From: Oceanicola sp.
GTDB lineage: Bacteria; Pseudomonadota; Alphaproteobacteria; Rhodobacterales; Rhodobacteraceae
DNA: 64,000 nt
Direction: 5' to 3'
Assembly: GCA_017792405.1 (NCBI GenBank)
Contig: CP051231.1
Span: 1,550,890 to 1,614,889, forward strand
In this document: one piece after another, positions 17,518-26,860 of the stretch
How positions within the stretch are numbered: position 1 is the first letter of the stretch
How the letters are laid out: every line of letters starts with the position of its first letter
The notes under the pieces: model-generated
Told to the model about the DNA's origin: nothing
Databases searched by the model: none
Seen by the model: only the letters and a program-made list of their open reading frames with translations
Made by a program: the position numbers and the translations under genes

Positions 17518-18777
17518 CTAGGCTGGCAGGCCAAGCACCGGGCGGCGGAGCGCGAGCGTGCGGCGGGCCTCGTCGGTATGGCCCAGTTTCATGAGCACAT
17601 TGGCATAGGTGAGTTCGAGCAGGTCGCGTTGGGCGCGGCTGCCGCCGATGCGTTCTGCGGTGGGCAGAACGGTGGTCAGCTCGTCGAGCGCCGCCTGCCA
17701 CTCCTGCCGTGCGACATGGCCCCATGTGCGGGCGATGGGGCCGATGAGGTCACCTGCGAAGCCCTTGCTTGCCTCCGTCAGCTTGGCAAGCCGCTCCCCC
17801 TGCCCGGCCATCGCATGGGCCAGCGCGGCGTGCATGTCGGCAAAGCTCTGGCCGGGATCGGGGAAGTGCTGGGCGGCGTAATCGCTGATGGCCTGCCAGC
17901 GGGCGGGATCGACCTCAAAGCCCGCCAGTTCGGCGCGGTAGAGCAGCGCGGCGGTGTCCGTCAGCAGGTTGATCGGCAGGCTCTTGGCGCCGCCGGGGCC
18001 GACATGGGCATCGAGCAGCGGCCAGAGCGCCTCGGCCTCGCCTGATTCCAGCGTCCAGAGCGCGAGGTGCCAGCTGAGGTGGCCGTGCAGCAGGCCCCGG
18101 TCATCGTAGTCGGCCAACCACTCCGTGAGGGTGGCGCGGCCTGCCTTTGTCTCGCCGTCCTCATATTGCGCATGGGCGCGGAAGTGGGCGGCGTGGGCGT
18201 TGCGGGGGTTGAGCGCGAGGGCCTCGGCCATCAGCGCGTGGGAGGCAGCGGTTTGCCCGGTTTCGCAGAGCGACAGCGCGTGCATCGACATCATCCACCA
18301 ATCGCCGGGATACTGCGGCATCAGCGCCTCGGTGAAGGCCAGCAGCTCTGCCTCGCGGCCGACCTCGCCGGAAAAGCCGATGAGGCCGAAGATGTTGGTG
18401 CAGAGCTGGGCGGCAAGGGCATCGCGCGGATGAGCCAGCACATGGGCCTTTACCGCTGCGCGGGCCTCGGCGGCGCGGCCTTGCGCGACGAGCGTGAGGA
18501 TCTCGGCCTGCGCCTGCTCACGCTCACTGGCCTCTGCGGCGAGGTCGCGGGCGGTGGCAAGGGCGGCGCGGGCCTCGCCCATCCGCCCCTCCATCATCCG
18601 GGCGCGGCCGAGCGCGGCATGGCCGGCGGCAAAGTGCGGGTCAGCCTCGATCGCGGCCTCGAAACAGGCCGAGGCGCCATAGCCTGCGGAGAGAAAGAGG
18701 TGAACGCCCGCGTCATATTGCGCCACGGCCTCTGGCGCGGCGGTGCTCAGCGGGTTGCCGTAGTGATCGTGCTGCAT
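17518..18777 (-). CDS. Tetratricopeptide-repeat protein (TTC38-like)
   Basis: A 419-residue soluble protein of repeated helix pairs. The N-terminus MQHDHYGNPLSTAAPEAVAQYDAGVHLFLSAGYG is followed by CFEAAIEADPHFAAGHAALGRARMMEGR and many further TPR-like segments. The central motif GDWWMMSMHALSLCETGQ and HGHLSWHLALWTLESG resemble the tetratricopeptide repeat protein 38 family. No signal peptide is visible. The substrate or partner is unknown. It lies convergent to msrB. Confidence 0.75.
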   Translation of the reverse strand: MQHDHYGNPLSTAAPEAVAQYDAGVHLFLSAGYGASACFEAAIEADPHFAAGHAALGRARMMEGRMGEARAALATARDLAAEASEREQAQAEILTLVAQGRAAEARAAVKAHVLAHPRDALAAQLCTNIFGLIGFSGEVGREAELLAFTEALMPQYPGDWWMMSMHALSLCETGQTAASHALMAEALALNPRNAHAAHFRAHAQYEDGETKAGRATLTEWLADYDDRGLLHGHLSWHLALWTLESGEAEALWPLLDAHVGPGGAKSLPINLLTDTAALLYRAELAGFEVDPARWQAISDYAAQHFPDPGQSFADMHAALAHAMAGQGERLAKLTEASKGFAGDLIGPIARTWGHVARQEWQAALDELTTVLPTAERIGGSRAQRDLLELTYANVLMKLGHTDEARRTLALRRPVLGLPA

Positions 18778-18831
18778 GGGACGCTCCGGGCCGGGGACGG
18801 ATGCCCCCGAGCCTAGACGCTCAGGCCCCGA

Positions 18832-19299
18832 TCAGTCGAGGAAGTCTTCGGCGCGGAAGCGGCCGAGGTTGCCCAGAAGCTGACGCAGGAAGCTCACACC
18901 CTTGATGTTGCTGTCGGTCACGCGGCGCGACAGGGCGACCACGTTGCCGTCGCGCAGGGTGAAGCGCTCGATGTTGCTCACGCGGCCAGACGGGTCGAAG
19001 GAGATCGCCAGAAGCTGACGGTCCACGAACTCAGGCTCGCGCGGGCCCCATGTGCGGGTGCGGGCGGAGATGTAATAGAAACCGGATTCGCGCTGCACGC
19101 CGTAGCCTGCGGGCGAGCCCACGGCCTCGACCACGCTTTCGCGGGTGTCCACGCCAACCTGGATTTGCGCAAGGTCCGCATCGGACGGTGTATAGCCGTG
19201 GTTGCGCATGCGCGCAGTGCAGGCAGCCAGCGACAGAACCAGCGCCAGCAGCATCAGCCCTTTCGCTGCGCCAGGGCCTGCCCTCCTCAAAGCCGCCAT
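18832..19299 (-). CDS. bamE: Outer-membrane assembly lipoprotein BamE (SmpA/OmlA)
   Basis: A 155-residue lipoprotein with lipobox LAAC near residue 27 and the BamE fold signature: TPSDADLAQIQVGVDTRESVVEAVGSPAG, then YYISARTRTWGPREPEFVDRQLLAISFD. It would support the BAM complex in outer-membrane protein insertion. It is divergent from the yceD gene, a pairing common in Alphaproteobacteria. Confidence 0.9.
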   Translation of the reverse strand: MAALRRAGPGAAKGLMLLALVLSLAACTARMRNHGYTPSDADLAQIQVGVDTRESVVEAVGSPAGYGVQRESGFYYISARTRTWGPREPEFVDRQLLAISFDPSGRVSNIERFTLRDGNVVALSRRVTDSNIKGVSFLRQLLGNLGRFRAEDFLD

Positions 19300-19377
19300 C
19301 TTCCCCTCGTGCCTCAGTTTCTTTTGTCTGGTAATCGGCTTACAGAAGGATCGAGGTTACATCAAGAAAGGAAGCGC

Positions 19378-19917
19378 ATGACGGCAGGAGCTGACGCCCG
19401 GGTGATCCGGCTCGCGGATCTGACGGTAAAGCGCCCGACGGGGTTTGATCTGGAGCCCGGCGCGGAGGATCTGGGGCGGCTGGCCGATGAGCTGGGCCTG
19501 CTGGCGCTGCGCAAGCTGCGCTTTTCGGGCACGCTGAGCCCGGTGGGCAAGCGCGACTGGCGGCTGGAGGGCGACCTTGGCGCGACCGTGGTGCAGCCCT
19601 GTGTGGTCACGCTGGACCCGGTGACGACACGGATCGAGGAGAAGGTGCGCCGCCGTTACATGGCGGAGTTCTCCTTTCCCGAAGAGGAAGAGGCGGAGAT
19701 GCCCGAGGATGACGAGGCCGAGCCGCTGCCCGCCAGCCTCGATCTGGCCGAGGTGATGCAGGAGGCGCTGGCCCTTGCCCTGCCCGCCTTTCCGCGCGCC
19801 GAGGGGGTGGAGCTGGGCGAGGCGGTGTTTACCGAGCCGGGCGCGGAGCCGATGACGGAAGAGAAGGTGAAGCCCTTTGCCGGGCTGGCCGATCTGAAGA
19901 AACGGATGGAAGAGTAG
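19378..19917 (+). CDS. YceD-family (DUF177) protein
   Basis: A 179-residue protein of the YceD/DUF177 family, linked with 23S rRNA accumulation and encoded next to rpmF in most bacteria. Motifs visible: LVRLADL-type start (VIRLADLTVKRPTGFDLEP), VQPCVVTLDPVTTRIEEKVRRRYM, an acidic insert (EEEEAEMPEDDEAEP) and the C-terminal KPFAGLADLKKRM. The start ATG at 19378 follows AAGGAAG. rpmF lies 249 bases downstream. Confidence 0.88.
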   Translation: MTAGADARVIRLADLTVKRPTGFDLEPGAEDLGRLADELGLLALRKLRFSGTLSPVGKRDWRLEGDLGATVVQPCVVTLDPVTTRIEEKVRRRYMAEFSFPEEEEAEMPEDDEAEPLPASLDLAEVMQEALALALPAFPRAEGVELGEAVFTEPGAEPMTEEKVKPFAGLADLKKRMEE

Positions 19918-20166
19918 CCGCGCGGCGCCAGAGGCGAGTCTGCTGAGTTTGACGGCTTAAAAACGAAGCGCGCGTGCGCCCTGCCCCGGCCCGTGTTGCA
20001 GGCTCAAACTCCGGGCTTGCGTTTGTGGAAAAGTTTCGTATTTTGCCGCCTCCTCGCGGATCGGCGCTTGATCGGTGCTGCGGGGCGGCGTATGACGCGC
20101 CGGACGAGATTCCCGAAGACGCCGGGGCCGCGCGAGGCGTGCCCTGCCCAGACCCGAGGTTGTGAC

Positions 20167-20373
20167 ATGGCTGTCCCTCAGAATAAGATCACCAAGTCGC
20201 GCCGCAACATGCGCCGTTCGCATGATGCGCTGGTGGCTGACAATCCCGCCGAGTGCTCCAACTGCGGCGAGCTGAAGCGCCCCCACCACGTGTGCGGCGC
20301 CTGCGGCCACTACGACGACAAGGAAATCGTCGCTGCTGCCGACGAGATCGACTTCGACGAAGACGCTGCTTGA
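20167..20373 (+). CDS. rpmF: 50S ribosomal protein L32
   Basis: A 68-residue basic protein, [22 protein letters not shown], with a zinc-ribbon pair [18 protein letters not shown]. The zinc-type (C+) form of L32 is therefore encoded. It precedes plsX by 24 bases in the conserved rpmF-plsX-fabH block. Confidence 0.97.
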   Translation: MAVPQNKITKSRRNMRRSHDALVADNPAECSNCGELKRPHHVCGACGHYDDKEIVAAADEIDFDEDAA

Positions 20374-20397
20374 GTTTGATTGATCGCGCGTGCGGAC

Positions 20398-21492
20398 ATG
20401 AGTGACGCCGCCGACACCCAAGCTCCAAAGCTCCCGGCCCTTTCGGGCCGGGTTGTCATTTCTGTCGATGCGATGGGCGGCGATGCAGGCCCGGCTGCCG
20501 TGGTGGCCGGGATCGCGAAGTCTGCTGCCAAGAATCCCGATATTGCCTTCATCCTGCACGGCCCCGCCGCCGAGCTGCGCCCGCTGGTGGAAAAGCGAAA
20601 GCTGGCCAGCCGCGTGGTGATCCGCGATGCGAGCGGCGTGGTGAAGATGGATGACAAGCCGAGCCAGGTCATGCGGCACGGCAAGGACACCTCGATGTGG
20701 GCCACGATCCAGGCCGTCGAGAAGGGCGAAGCCTCGGTGGCGGTGAGCTGCGGCAACACCGGCGCGCTGATGGCCGTGAGCATGCTCCGGCTGCGCAAGA
20801 TCGAGGGCGTGAACCGCCCGGCCATCGCCTGCCTCTGGCCCTCGCGCAACCCGCAGGGATTCAACATCATGCTCGATGTGGGCGCCGATATTCGCGCCGA
20901 CCAGCAGGACCTGCTGCAATACGCGCTGATGGGCATGAGCTATGCCCGCAACGGCATGGGGCTGAAGCGCCCGCGCGTGGGCCTGCTGAACGTGGGCACC
21001 GAAGAGCACAAGGGCCGCGCCGAGCTGAAGGTGGCCCACGACATGATTCAGGATGCCGCCGCGAAAAACGATTTCGACTTTGTCGGCTTCGTCGAGGGTG
21101 GCGATATTCCGAGCGACCGGGTCGATGTGATCGTGACCGACGGCTTTACCGGCAATATCGCGCTGAAGACCGGCGAAGGCACCGCCAAGCTGATTGGCCA
21201 GTTCCTCCGCGAGGCCTTCAAGCACACGCCGCTCAGCCGCCTTGCCGCCCTGCTCGCGCTCACCTCGCTGAAGCGCCTGAACAAGCGGATCGACCCGCGC
21301 CGGGTGAACGGCGGGGTCTTCCTTGGGCTCAACGGCACCGTGGTTAAGAGCCACGGCGGGGCCGATGCCACCGGGGTTTCGGCGGCGATCAAACTGGCCT
21401 TCACTCTCGCCCAGTCGCGCTTCAGTGAACGGCTGGCGGCGCGCCTTGCATCGGTGGGCCACGCGGGGCAGGATGCGCCGGATAACGAATGA
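20398..21492 (+). CDS. plsX: Phosphate acyltransferase PlsX
   Basis: Converts acyl-ACP to acyl-phosphate for phospholipid synthesis. Signatures are VVISVDAMGGDAGP at the N-terminus, SCGNTGALMA, LLNVGTEEHKG and VTDGFTGNIALKTGEG. The ATG at 20398 (MSDAADTQAPKLPAL) is preferred over an upstream alternative start at 20380. The length of 364 residues is typical. fabH starts 51 bases downstream. Confidence 0.96.
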   Translation: MSDAADTQAPKLPALSGRVVISVDAMGGDAGPAAVVAGIAKSAAKNPDIAFILHGPAAELRPLVEKRKLASRVVIRDASGVVKMDDKPSQVMRHGKDTSMWATIQAVEKGEASVAVSCGNTGALMAVSMLRLRKIEGVNRPAIACLWPSRNPQGFNIMLDVGADIRADQQDLLQYALMGMSYARNGMGLKRPRVGLLNVGTEEHKGRAELKVAHDMIQDAAAKNDFDFVGFVEGGDIPSDRVDVIVTDGFTGNIALKTGEGTAKLIGQFLREAFKHTPLSRLAALLALTSLKRLNKRIDPRRVNGGVFLGLNGTVVKSHGGADATGVSAAIKLAFTLAQSRFSERLAARLASVGHAGQDAPDNE

Positions 21493-21543
21493 ATGCGGGC
21501 GCACTGCGCCCTGCACAACGAATGAGAAGAGGCATCTGAGAGC

Positions 21544-22518
21544 ATGGTGGTGCGAGCCGTTGTGAGAGGCGTCGGGCATTATCTGCCCGAGCGTGTGGTG
21601 CCCAATGCATGGTTCGAGGACCGGCTGGACACCTCCAACGAATGGATCGTGTCGCGCTCCGGCATCGAGCGCCGCCACTTTGCCGCGCCGGGCGAGACCA
21701 CCAGCCAGATGGCCGCCCATGCTGCCCGCAACGCGCTGGCGCAGGCCGGGCTGGAGCCATCGGACATCGACGCCGTCGTGGTCGCCACCTCCTCACCCGA
21801 TTTCACCTTCCCCTCCGCCGCCACGATGGTGCAGGCCGAGCTGGGCATGGAGGGCGGGTTTGCCTTTGATATTCAGGCGGTTTGCGCCGGGTTCGTCTAT
21901 GCGCTCTCGAACGCGCAGGGGCTGATCCTCGGCGGGCAGGCCAAGCGGGTGCTGGTGATCGGCGCCGAGACCTTCAGCCGCCTGCTCGACATGGAAGACC
22001 GCGCCACCTGCGTGCTCTTCGGCGATGGCGCGGGCGCGCTGGTGCTGGAGGCCGCTGAGGGCGAGGGCACGGTGGAGGACCGGGGCATTCTGGCCACCGA
22101 TCTCAACTCCGATGGCCGCTATCGCGAGCTGCTTTACGTTGATGGCGGGGTCTCGACCACGCGGACCACGGGGTTTTTGCGGATGGAGGGCAAGGAGGTG
22201 TTCCGCCATGCCGTCGAGAAGCTGGCCGCCACCGCCCATACCGCGCTGGAGAAGGCCGGGCTGAGCGATGAGAAGGTGGACTGGCTGGTGCCGCATCAGG
22301 CCAACCTGCGGATCATCACGGCTACCGCCAAGAAGATGGGCCTGCCGATGGAGAAGGTCGTTGTGACCGTGCAGGACCACGGCAACACTTCTGCCGCCTC
22401 GATCCCGCTGGCGCTCTCTGTCGGCGTGGCCGAGGGCAAGATCCAGCCCGGGCAGATCGTGGTCTGCGAAGCGATCGGCGGCGGCCTCGCCTGGGGCGCG
22501 GTGGTGCTGCGCTGGTAG
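21544..22518 (+). CDS. fabH: 3-oxoacyl-ACP synthase III (KAS III)
   Basis: Starts fatty-acid synthesis by condensing acetyl-CoA with malonyl-ACP. The catalytic triad is intact: C114 in VCAGFVYAL, His in [10 protein letters not shown] and Asn in [14 protein letters not shown]. The 324-residue length is standard. It belongs to the rpmF-plsX-fabH-ihfA run. Confidence 0.97.
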   Translation: MVVRAVVRGVGHYLPERVVPNAWFEDRLDTSNEWIVSRSGIERRHFAAPGETTSQMAAHAARNALAQAGLEPSDIDAVVVATSSPDFTFPSAATMVQAELGMEGGFAFDIQAVCAGFVYALSNAQGLILGGQAKRVLVIGAETFSRLLDMEDRATCVLFGDGAGALVLEAAEGEGTVEDRGILATDLNSDGRYRELLYVDGGVSTTRTTGFLRMEGKEVFRHAVEKLAATAHTALEKAGLSDEKVDWLVPHQANLRIITATAKKMGLPMEKVVVTVQDHGNTSAASIPLALSVGVAEGKIQPGQIVVCEAIGGGLAWGAVVLRW

Positions 22519-22712
22519 CAGCGGCGCAGGCCGACTCACCCCGTGGAAGACCCCGCGCAGGCCACGCTCCGGCAGGCACCCGCCGCCCAAACCGCCCACG
22601 AACCCCGCGCCAACGGCCAAAATCGGTGAATAAACAGCACCTTCCAAGCCGCTGTTATTGACTCGGAAATTCCCCTGCCCCATCCTCACCCGAAACCAAT
22701 GGGGGACAGCAC

Positions 22713-23015
22713 ATGGCCGGCAAGACGTTGACGCGGATGGATCTGAGTGAGGCGGTGTTCCGTGAGGTGGGCCTGAGCCGCAATGAAAGCGCCCAACTGG
22801 TGGAGACGGTGCTGAACCACATGTCCGACGCGCTGGTGAAGGGCGAGAGCGTGAAGATCTCTTCCTTCGGCACCTTCTCGGTGCGTGAGAAAGCCGCCCG
22901 CGTGGGTCGTAACCCCAAGACCGGACAAGAAGTGCCGATCAGCCCCCGCCGGGTGCTGACCTTCCGCCCCAGCCATCTGATGAAGGACCGGGTTGCGGAC
23001 GGCAACCGCAAGTGA
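22713..23015 (+). CDS. ihfA: Integration host factor alpha subunit
   Basis: A 100-residue DNA-bending protein that heterodimerises with IhfB. It begins [25 protein letters not shown] and carries [29 protein letters not shown], the DNA-binding arm motif. The gap of 194 bases after fabH could hold its own promoter. Confidence 0.95.
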   Translation: MAGKTLTRMDLSEAVFREVGLSRNESAQLVETVLNHMSDALVKGESVKISSFGTFSVREKAARVGRNPKTGQEVPISPRRVLTFRPSHLMKDRVADGNRK

Positions 23016-23067
23016 CCCTGCCGCAGATGCGGGGCGCGTGACGAGGGACGAGAGCAAGGGATAACCG

Positions 23068-24342
23068 ATGGGTAAAGCGCCAGACGCCTTTCGCACCATC
23101 TCTGAAGTGGCCGACTGGCTGGGCGTGCAGACCCATGTTCTGCGCTTCTGGGAAAGCAAGTTCACACAGGTGAAACCGCTGAAGCGGGCCGGTGGGCGGC
23201 GGTATTACCGCCCCGCCGACATGGAGCTGTTGGGCGGCATCCGAAAGCTGCTGCATGAGGACGGGCTGACCATCAAGGGCGCCCAGAAGTTCATCCGCGA
23301 GAACGGTGTGAAGGCGGTGGCCGAACTGTCGCCGCCGGTCGAAGACGAGGGCGATGCGCCCGCCGCTGTTGCCGCCGAGGCGGCGGCTGCGATGATGCCC
23401 GAGGCGGAGGCCGAGGTGTATGTGCATGCGGCCCGTGCCGAGGATGCGCCCGAGGCTCCGGTGGATGTAACGGGCGAGGCCCCTGCCCCCGCCGTTGAGC
23501 CGGAACCCGAGGGATACTTTGACGCCGTCGATGTGACCGGCGAGGACGCTGCGCCCGCGGTGGAGCCCGAGCCGGAGGGATATTTCGACGCGGTGGATGT
23601 GTCAGCCGAAGAGCCTGCACCGGCGGTTGAGCCGGAGATTTCGGAGACCGTGGACATTTCCGGCGAGGAACCCGCACCGGCGGTCGAGCCTGAACCGGAA
23701 GGCTACTTTGATGCGGTCGATGTGTCTGCCGAAGAGCCTGCGCCTATTGTGGAGCCGGAGATTTCGGAGACGGTGGATGTGACCGGCGAGGCTCCTGCAC
23801 CAGTGGTGGAACCCGAGCCGCAAGGGTACTTCGATGCGGTCGATGTGACCGGCGAAGAGCCTGCGCCTGCGGCTGAGCCGGAAAGCGAACCGGCGGAGGT
23901 CGCGAATCTCTTTGACGACGAACCGGAAGACCCTGCCGAAGAGGCGAACGCCCCGGCCCCGGCGGCGGAGAGAGACGAGGATGAGGAATTGGCGCTGCCG
24001 AGCTTCATCCGCAAGCCGATGGAGGGGCAGGAAACCACCGTGCCGCCGCTCACCCCCGGCCCGCTGCCGCTTGGCGAAGAGGATCGCGTGGGGGAAACCG
24101 CGCCGGAGGAAATTGACAGCCGATTTGCCGGCGTGGGTGCAGGCGAAGTGCCCGACCGTGCGCCCGAACCCGAGGCGGAAGAGCCTGCCTACGCGCCGGT
24201 GGATTTTGTCGCCGCGGTGGCGCCGGACCCCGAGATGCCCCTGCCCCAGCAGATCACCGCGAGCGACGAGGCTGCGCTGGATGCCGCCGCGCTGCGGCCG
24301 CTCTACGACCGTTTGCTGGCGCTGCGGGCGCGGATGGGGTGA
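23068..24342 (+). CDS. MerR-family regulator with long acidic repeat tail
   Basis: The N-terminus (residues about 10-80) is a MerR-type winged helix: [24 protein letters not shown] and [35 protein letters not shown]. Such regulators follow ihfA in many Alphaproteobacteria. Beyond residue ~100 the protein is acidic and low-complexity. Seven imperfect repeats of about 19-22 residues occupy residues 132-278, built on [20 protein letters not shown] and a variant ending EISET. A short C-terminal block ([21 protein letters not shown]) looks ordered again. The 424-residue length is well above the usual ~150-200 of simple homologues. Target genes are unknown. Confidence 0.85.
   Translation: MGKAPDAFRTISEVADWLGVQTHVLRFWESKFTQVKPLKRAGGRRYYRPADMELLGGIRKLLHEDGLTIKGAQKFIRENGVKAVAELSPPVEDEGDAPAAVAAEAAAAMMPEAEAEVYVHAARAEDAPEAPVDVTGEAPAPAVEPEPEGYFDAVDVTGEDAAPAVEPEPEGYFDAVDVSAEEPAPAVEPEISETVDISGEEPAPAVEPEPEGYFDAVDVSAEEPAPIVEPEISETVDVTGEAPAPVVEPEPQGYFDAVDVTGEEPAPAAEPESEPAEVANLFDDEPEDPAEEANAPAPAAERDEDEELALPSFIRKPMEGQETTVPPLTPGPLPLGEEDRVGETAPEEIDSRFAGVGAGEVPDRAPEPEAEEPAYAPVDFVAAVAPDPEMPLPQQITASDEAALDAAALRPLYDRLLALRARMG
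23461..23903 (+). repeat. Degenerate in-frame tandem repeats encoding an acidic Pro/Glu tail
   Basis: Seven in-frame units of about 57-66 bases within the MerR-like gene. Two unit types alternate, one ending in a GYFDA block and one in an EISET block. They are diverged at the DNA level, so the array is old or under selection for composition rather than recently expanded. Confidence 0.7.
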
Positions 24343-24418
24343 GCGGCTGGCGCGGCGCGAAAATCGCCGCTGATCTCCCCTTGCATGGGCGGCAGAATCG
24401 TCTAAAAAGCCCGGACGT

Positions 24419-24495
24419 CGGGCTATGGCGCAGTCTGGTAGCGCGTCCGTCTGGGGGACGGAAGGTCGTAGGTTCAAGTCCTGCTAGCCCGACCA
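24419..24495 (+). tRNA. tRNA-Pro (anticodon GGG)
   Basis: A 77-base cloverleaf. Acceptor stem CGGGCTA/TAGCCCG, D-arm GCGC-AGTCTGGTA-GCGC, anticodon stem TCCGT/ACGGA with loop CTGGGGG (anticodon GGG, reads CCC/CCU), T-arm GTAGG-TTCAAGT-CCTGC, encoded 3' ACCA. A terminator follows directly. Confidence 0.95.
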
Positions 24496-24506
24496 ACAGT
24501 TTCATG

Positions 24507-24543
24507 AACGCCCGCACCCGTAAGGGTCGCGGGCGTTTGCTTT
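24507..24543 (+). terminator. Terminator after tRNA-Pro
   Basis: Long stem AACGCCCGC-ACCC / GGGT-c-GCGGGCGTT with a GTAA loop and one bulged C, followed by TGCTTT. Confidence 0.7.
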
Positions 24544-24561
24544 GACGGGGGTGCGCAAGCC

Positions 24562-25644
24562 ATGAGCGAGACCACGGGCGTTCTGCCGGGGCAGGCGATT
24601 TCGGCGATGATCGAACGGGGCAGCCTGCGCGGCACGCCCGCTGTCACCGAGGCCCAGATCCAACCCGCCAGCCTTGATCTGCGTTTGGGAACCGTGGCTT
24701 ACCGCGTGCGCGCCTCCTTCCTGCCGGGCAAGGGCGCGACCGTGGCCGAGCGGCTGGGCGAGTTCAGGATGCATGAGGTGTCGCTTGAGGGCGGCGCGGT
24801 GTTGGAAAAGGGCTGCGTCTATCTCGTGCCGCTGATGGAGAGCCTGAGCCTTGAGCCGGGGCTGACGGCGGTGGCCAATGCCAAGAGCTCCACCGGGCGG
24901 CTGGACCTGCTCACTCGGCTTGTGACCGACCGGGGTGTGGAGTTTGACCGGGTGCCTGCGGGCTACGAAGGCCCGCTTTATGCCGAGATTTGCCCGCGCA
25001 GCTTTTCGGTGCTGGTGCGGCCGGGGATGCGGCTGAACCAGCTGCGCTTCCGGCGCGGGCAAGCGGTGCTGGATGACGCGGCGCTGCGCGCGCTCCATGC
25101 CGAGGTGCCGCTGGTGGACGGTGCGGCGGTGATTGACGATGGCCTTGGCTTTTCGGTCGATCTGGAACCGGGAGATGACGGGCTGGTGGGCTACCGCGCC
25201 AAGCCGCACACCGGGATCATCGACCTCGACCGGATCGGTGAATACCCAGCGGCGGAGTTCTGGGAGCGGATTGAAACGCAGGAGGGGCGGATCATTCTCG
25301 ATCCGGGGGCCTTCTATATTCTGGTGAGCCGCGAGGCGGTGACGATCCCGCCGATGTATGCCGCCGAGATGGCGCCCTACCTGGCGCTGGTGGGCGAGTT
25401 CCGGGTGCATTACGCGGGCTTCTTCGACCCTGGGTTCGGCCATGCCGAGGCGGGGGGCGCAGGCTCGCGCGGGGTGCTGGAGGTGCGCTGCCACGAGGCG
25501 CCCTTCGTGCTGGAGCACGGGCAGGTCGTGGGGCGACTGATCTATGAGCGCATGGCCGAGCGGCCCGAGCGGCTTTATGGCGCGGAGATCGCCTCCAACT
25601 ACCAGGGCCAGGGGCTGAAGCTGGCCAAGCACTTCAAGGTTTAG
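24562..25644 (+). CDS. dcd: 2'-deoxycytidine 5'-triphosphate deaminase, two-domain form
   Basis: Makes dUTP from dCTP for thymidylate synthesis. At 360 residues it is about twice the size of E. coli Dcd (193). It has two trimeric-dUTPase-type domains: an N-terminal half with IQPASLDLRLGTVAYRVRA and NAKSSTGRLDLLTRLV, and a C-terminal half with EGRIILDPGAFYILVSREAVTIP and HYAGFFDPGFGHAE. This duplicated form is the usual one in Alphaproteobacteria. It lies just after tRNA-Pro. Confidence 0.9.
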   Translation: MSETTGVLPGQAISAMIERGSLRGTPAVTEAQIQPASLDLRLGTVAYRVRASFLPGKGATVAERLGEFRMHEVSLEGGAVLEKGCVYLVPLMESLSLEPGLTAVANAKSSTGRLDLLTRLVTDRGVEFDRVPAGYEGPLYAEICPRSFSVLVRPGMRLNQLRFRRGQAVLDDAALRALHAEVPLVDGAAVIDDGLGFSVDLEPGDDGLVGYRAKPHTGIIDLDRIGEYPAAEFWERIETQEGRIILDPGAFYILVSREAVTIPPMYAAEMAPYLALVGEFRVHYAGFFDPGFGHAEAGGAGSRGVLEVRCHEAPFVLEHGQVVGRLIYERMAERPERLYGAEIASNYQGQGLKLAKHFKV

Positions 25645-25726
25645 GGCAGAGACCCCGCTTGCACGGCTGCGCCTTTGGCGGCCTCGGGATTGAGTATTTT
25701 CAGCAAGAAAATGAAACGGTTGCGCC

Positions 25727-26641
25727 CTAGACCGGGAGCGCGGCGAGGCGGCTTTGGCCGGCTTCGCGCAGGATCTCGGCGAGGGTGGTGAACCAGCCGT
25801 CATCTGTGGCGGTGCGGCGGCGCAGCAGGCCGAGCGTGCGGGCGGGCTGAGGCTCGGAGAAGCGGCGCAGCGCCAGTTTGGGGGCGGCGGCCAGCTCGGA
25901 GGCGGCGGCCAGCTCGGGCAGGAAGGTGAAGCCGAAGCCCTCGGCCACGAGGCCCGAGAGCGTGGCCAGCGAAGAGGCTCCCAGATCCACCCGCGTGTCG
26001 GCCCGGCGCAGGGCGCAGACCTCCAGCGCCTGATCGGCGAGGCAATGGCCCTCTTCAAGCAGCAGCAGGCGGTCGGGGTCGAGCGCATTGGGGCTGATCG
26101 AGGCGCCCTGCCCGGCCAGCGTGGCGGCGTTGCCCGCGAGCAGGAAGCGATCGGCGAAGAGCGGCTCTTCGATCATCCCGGCCCGGCCCGAGGGGAGCGC
26201 GACCACGGCAGCATCGAGCCGCCCGGCCTCCAACGCGTCGAGAACGGATTCGGTCTGGCTTTCGCGGATGCGCAGCTCAAGCGTTAGGTTGCGCGAGCGG
26301 ATCAGCGGCAGGGCCACGGGCAACAGGTACGGCGCGACCGTGGGGATGACGCCAAGCGCCAGCCGCCCGCCCAGCCCCTCGCGCCAGCGCGTCGCCTGCT
26401 CCAGCGCGTCCATCTCGGCCAGCACCGCACGAGCATGGGCCAGAAGCTCGTGGCCTGCGGGCGTGAGCACGGCGCGGCGCGGCTGACGCTCCACCAACCG
26501 CAGGCCGGTTTGCGCCTCCATCTCCTTGATTTGCTGGCTCAGCGCGGGCTGGGAGATATGCACAAGTTCCGCCGCCCGCACAAAACTTCCGGTTTCGGCA
26601 AGGGCGGTAAAGGAGCGGAGTTGGCGGAGGGTGAGGTTCAT
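25727..26641 (-). CDS. oxyR: Hydrogen-peroxide-sensing LysR regulator OxyR
   Basis: A 304-residue LysR-type regulator. The N-terminal helix-turn-helix is LRQLRSFTALAETGSFVRAAELVHISQPALSQQIKEME. The effector domain contains EEGHCLADQALEVC, with redox cysteines C200 and C209 in the spacing of E. coli C199/C208, so a reversible disulfide switch is expected. The ATG at 26641 gives the family N-terminus. It is divergent from a VIT-type metal transporter gene across 219 bases, where its operator would be expected. Confidence 0.92.
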   Translation of the reverse strand: MNLTLRQLRSFTALAETGSFVRAAELVHISQPALSQQIKEMEAQTGLRLVERQPRRAVLTPAGHELLAHARAVLAEMDALEQATRWREGLGGRLALGVIPTVAPYLLPVALPLIRSRNLTLELRIRESQTESVLDALEAGRLDAAVVALPSGRAGMIEEPLFADRFLLAGNAATLAGQGASISPNALDPDRLLLLEEGHCLADQALEVCALRRADTRVDLGASSLATLSGLVAEGFGFTFLPELAAASELAAAPKLALRRFSEPQPARTLGLLRRRTATDDGWFTTLAEILREAGQSRLAALPV

Positions 26642-26860
26642 AAGGCGAGCTAATCGCAGCGCGGCAAAAAAGCAATTTCCATCTCGGAGCGAATCCGGGC
26701 AGAAACTGCGGAATTCCACCACTCCGGAATGAAGCCGGGCCGTCAGGCCGGTTTCTGGCGGGCCCCGTCCCCAGCGGGCGCCCGCCACCTTGACCGAGCG
26801 CAAGGAAAGGCTCGCGGGCGCGTGGCATGCTGCATTTGCAGCCAGCCGGATGAGCCAGAC

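Noticed and set aside
19957..21720. 587-codon minus-strand frame opposite rpmF and plsX
   Set aside because: Both rpmF and plsX are unmistakable on the plus strand; the antisense product is His/Gly-rich low-complexity sequence typical of shadow frames.
23461..23903. CRISPR or satellite DNA
   Set aside because: The repeats are in frame within a protein gene and diverged at DNA level; they encode an acidic tail.
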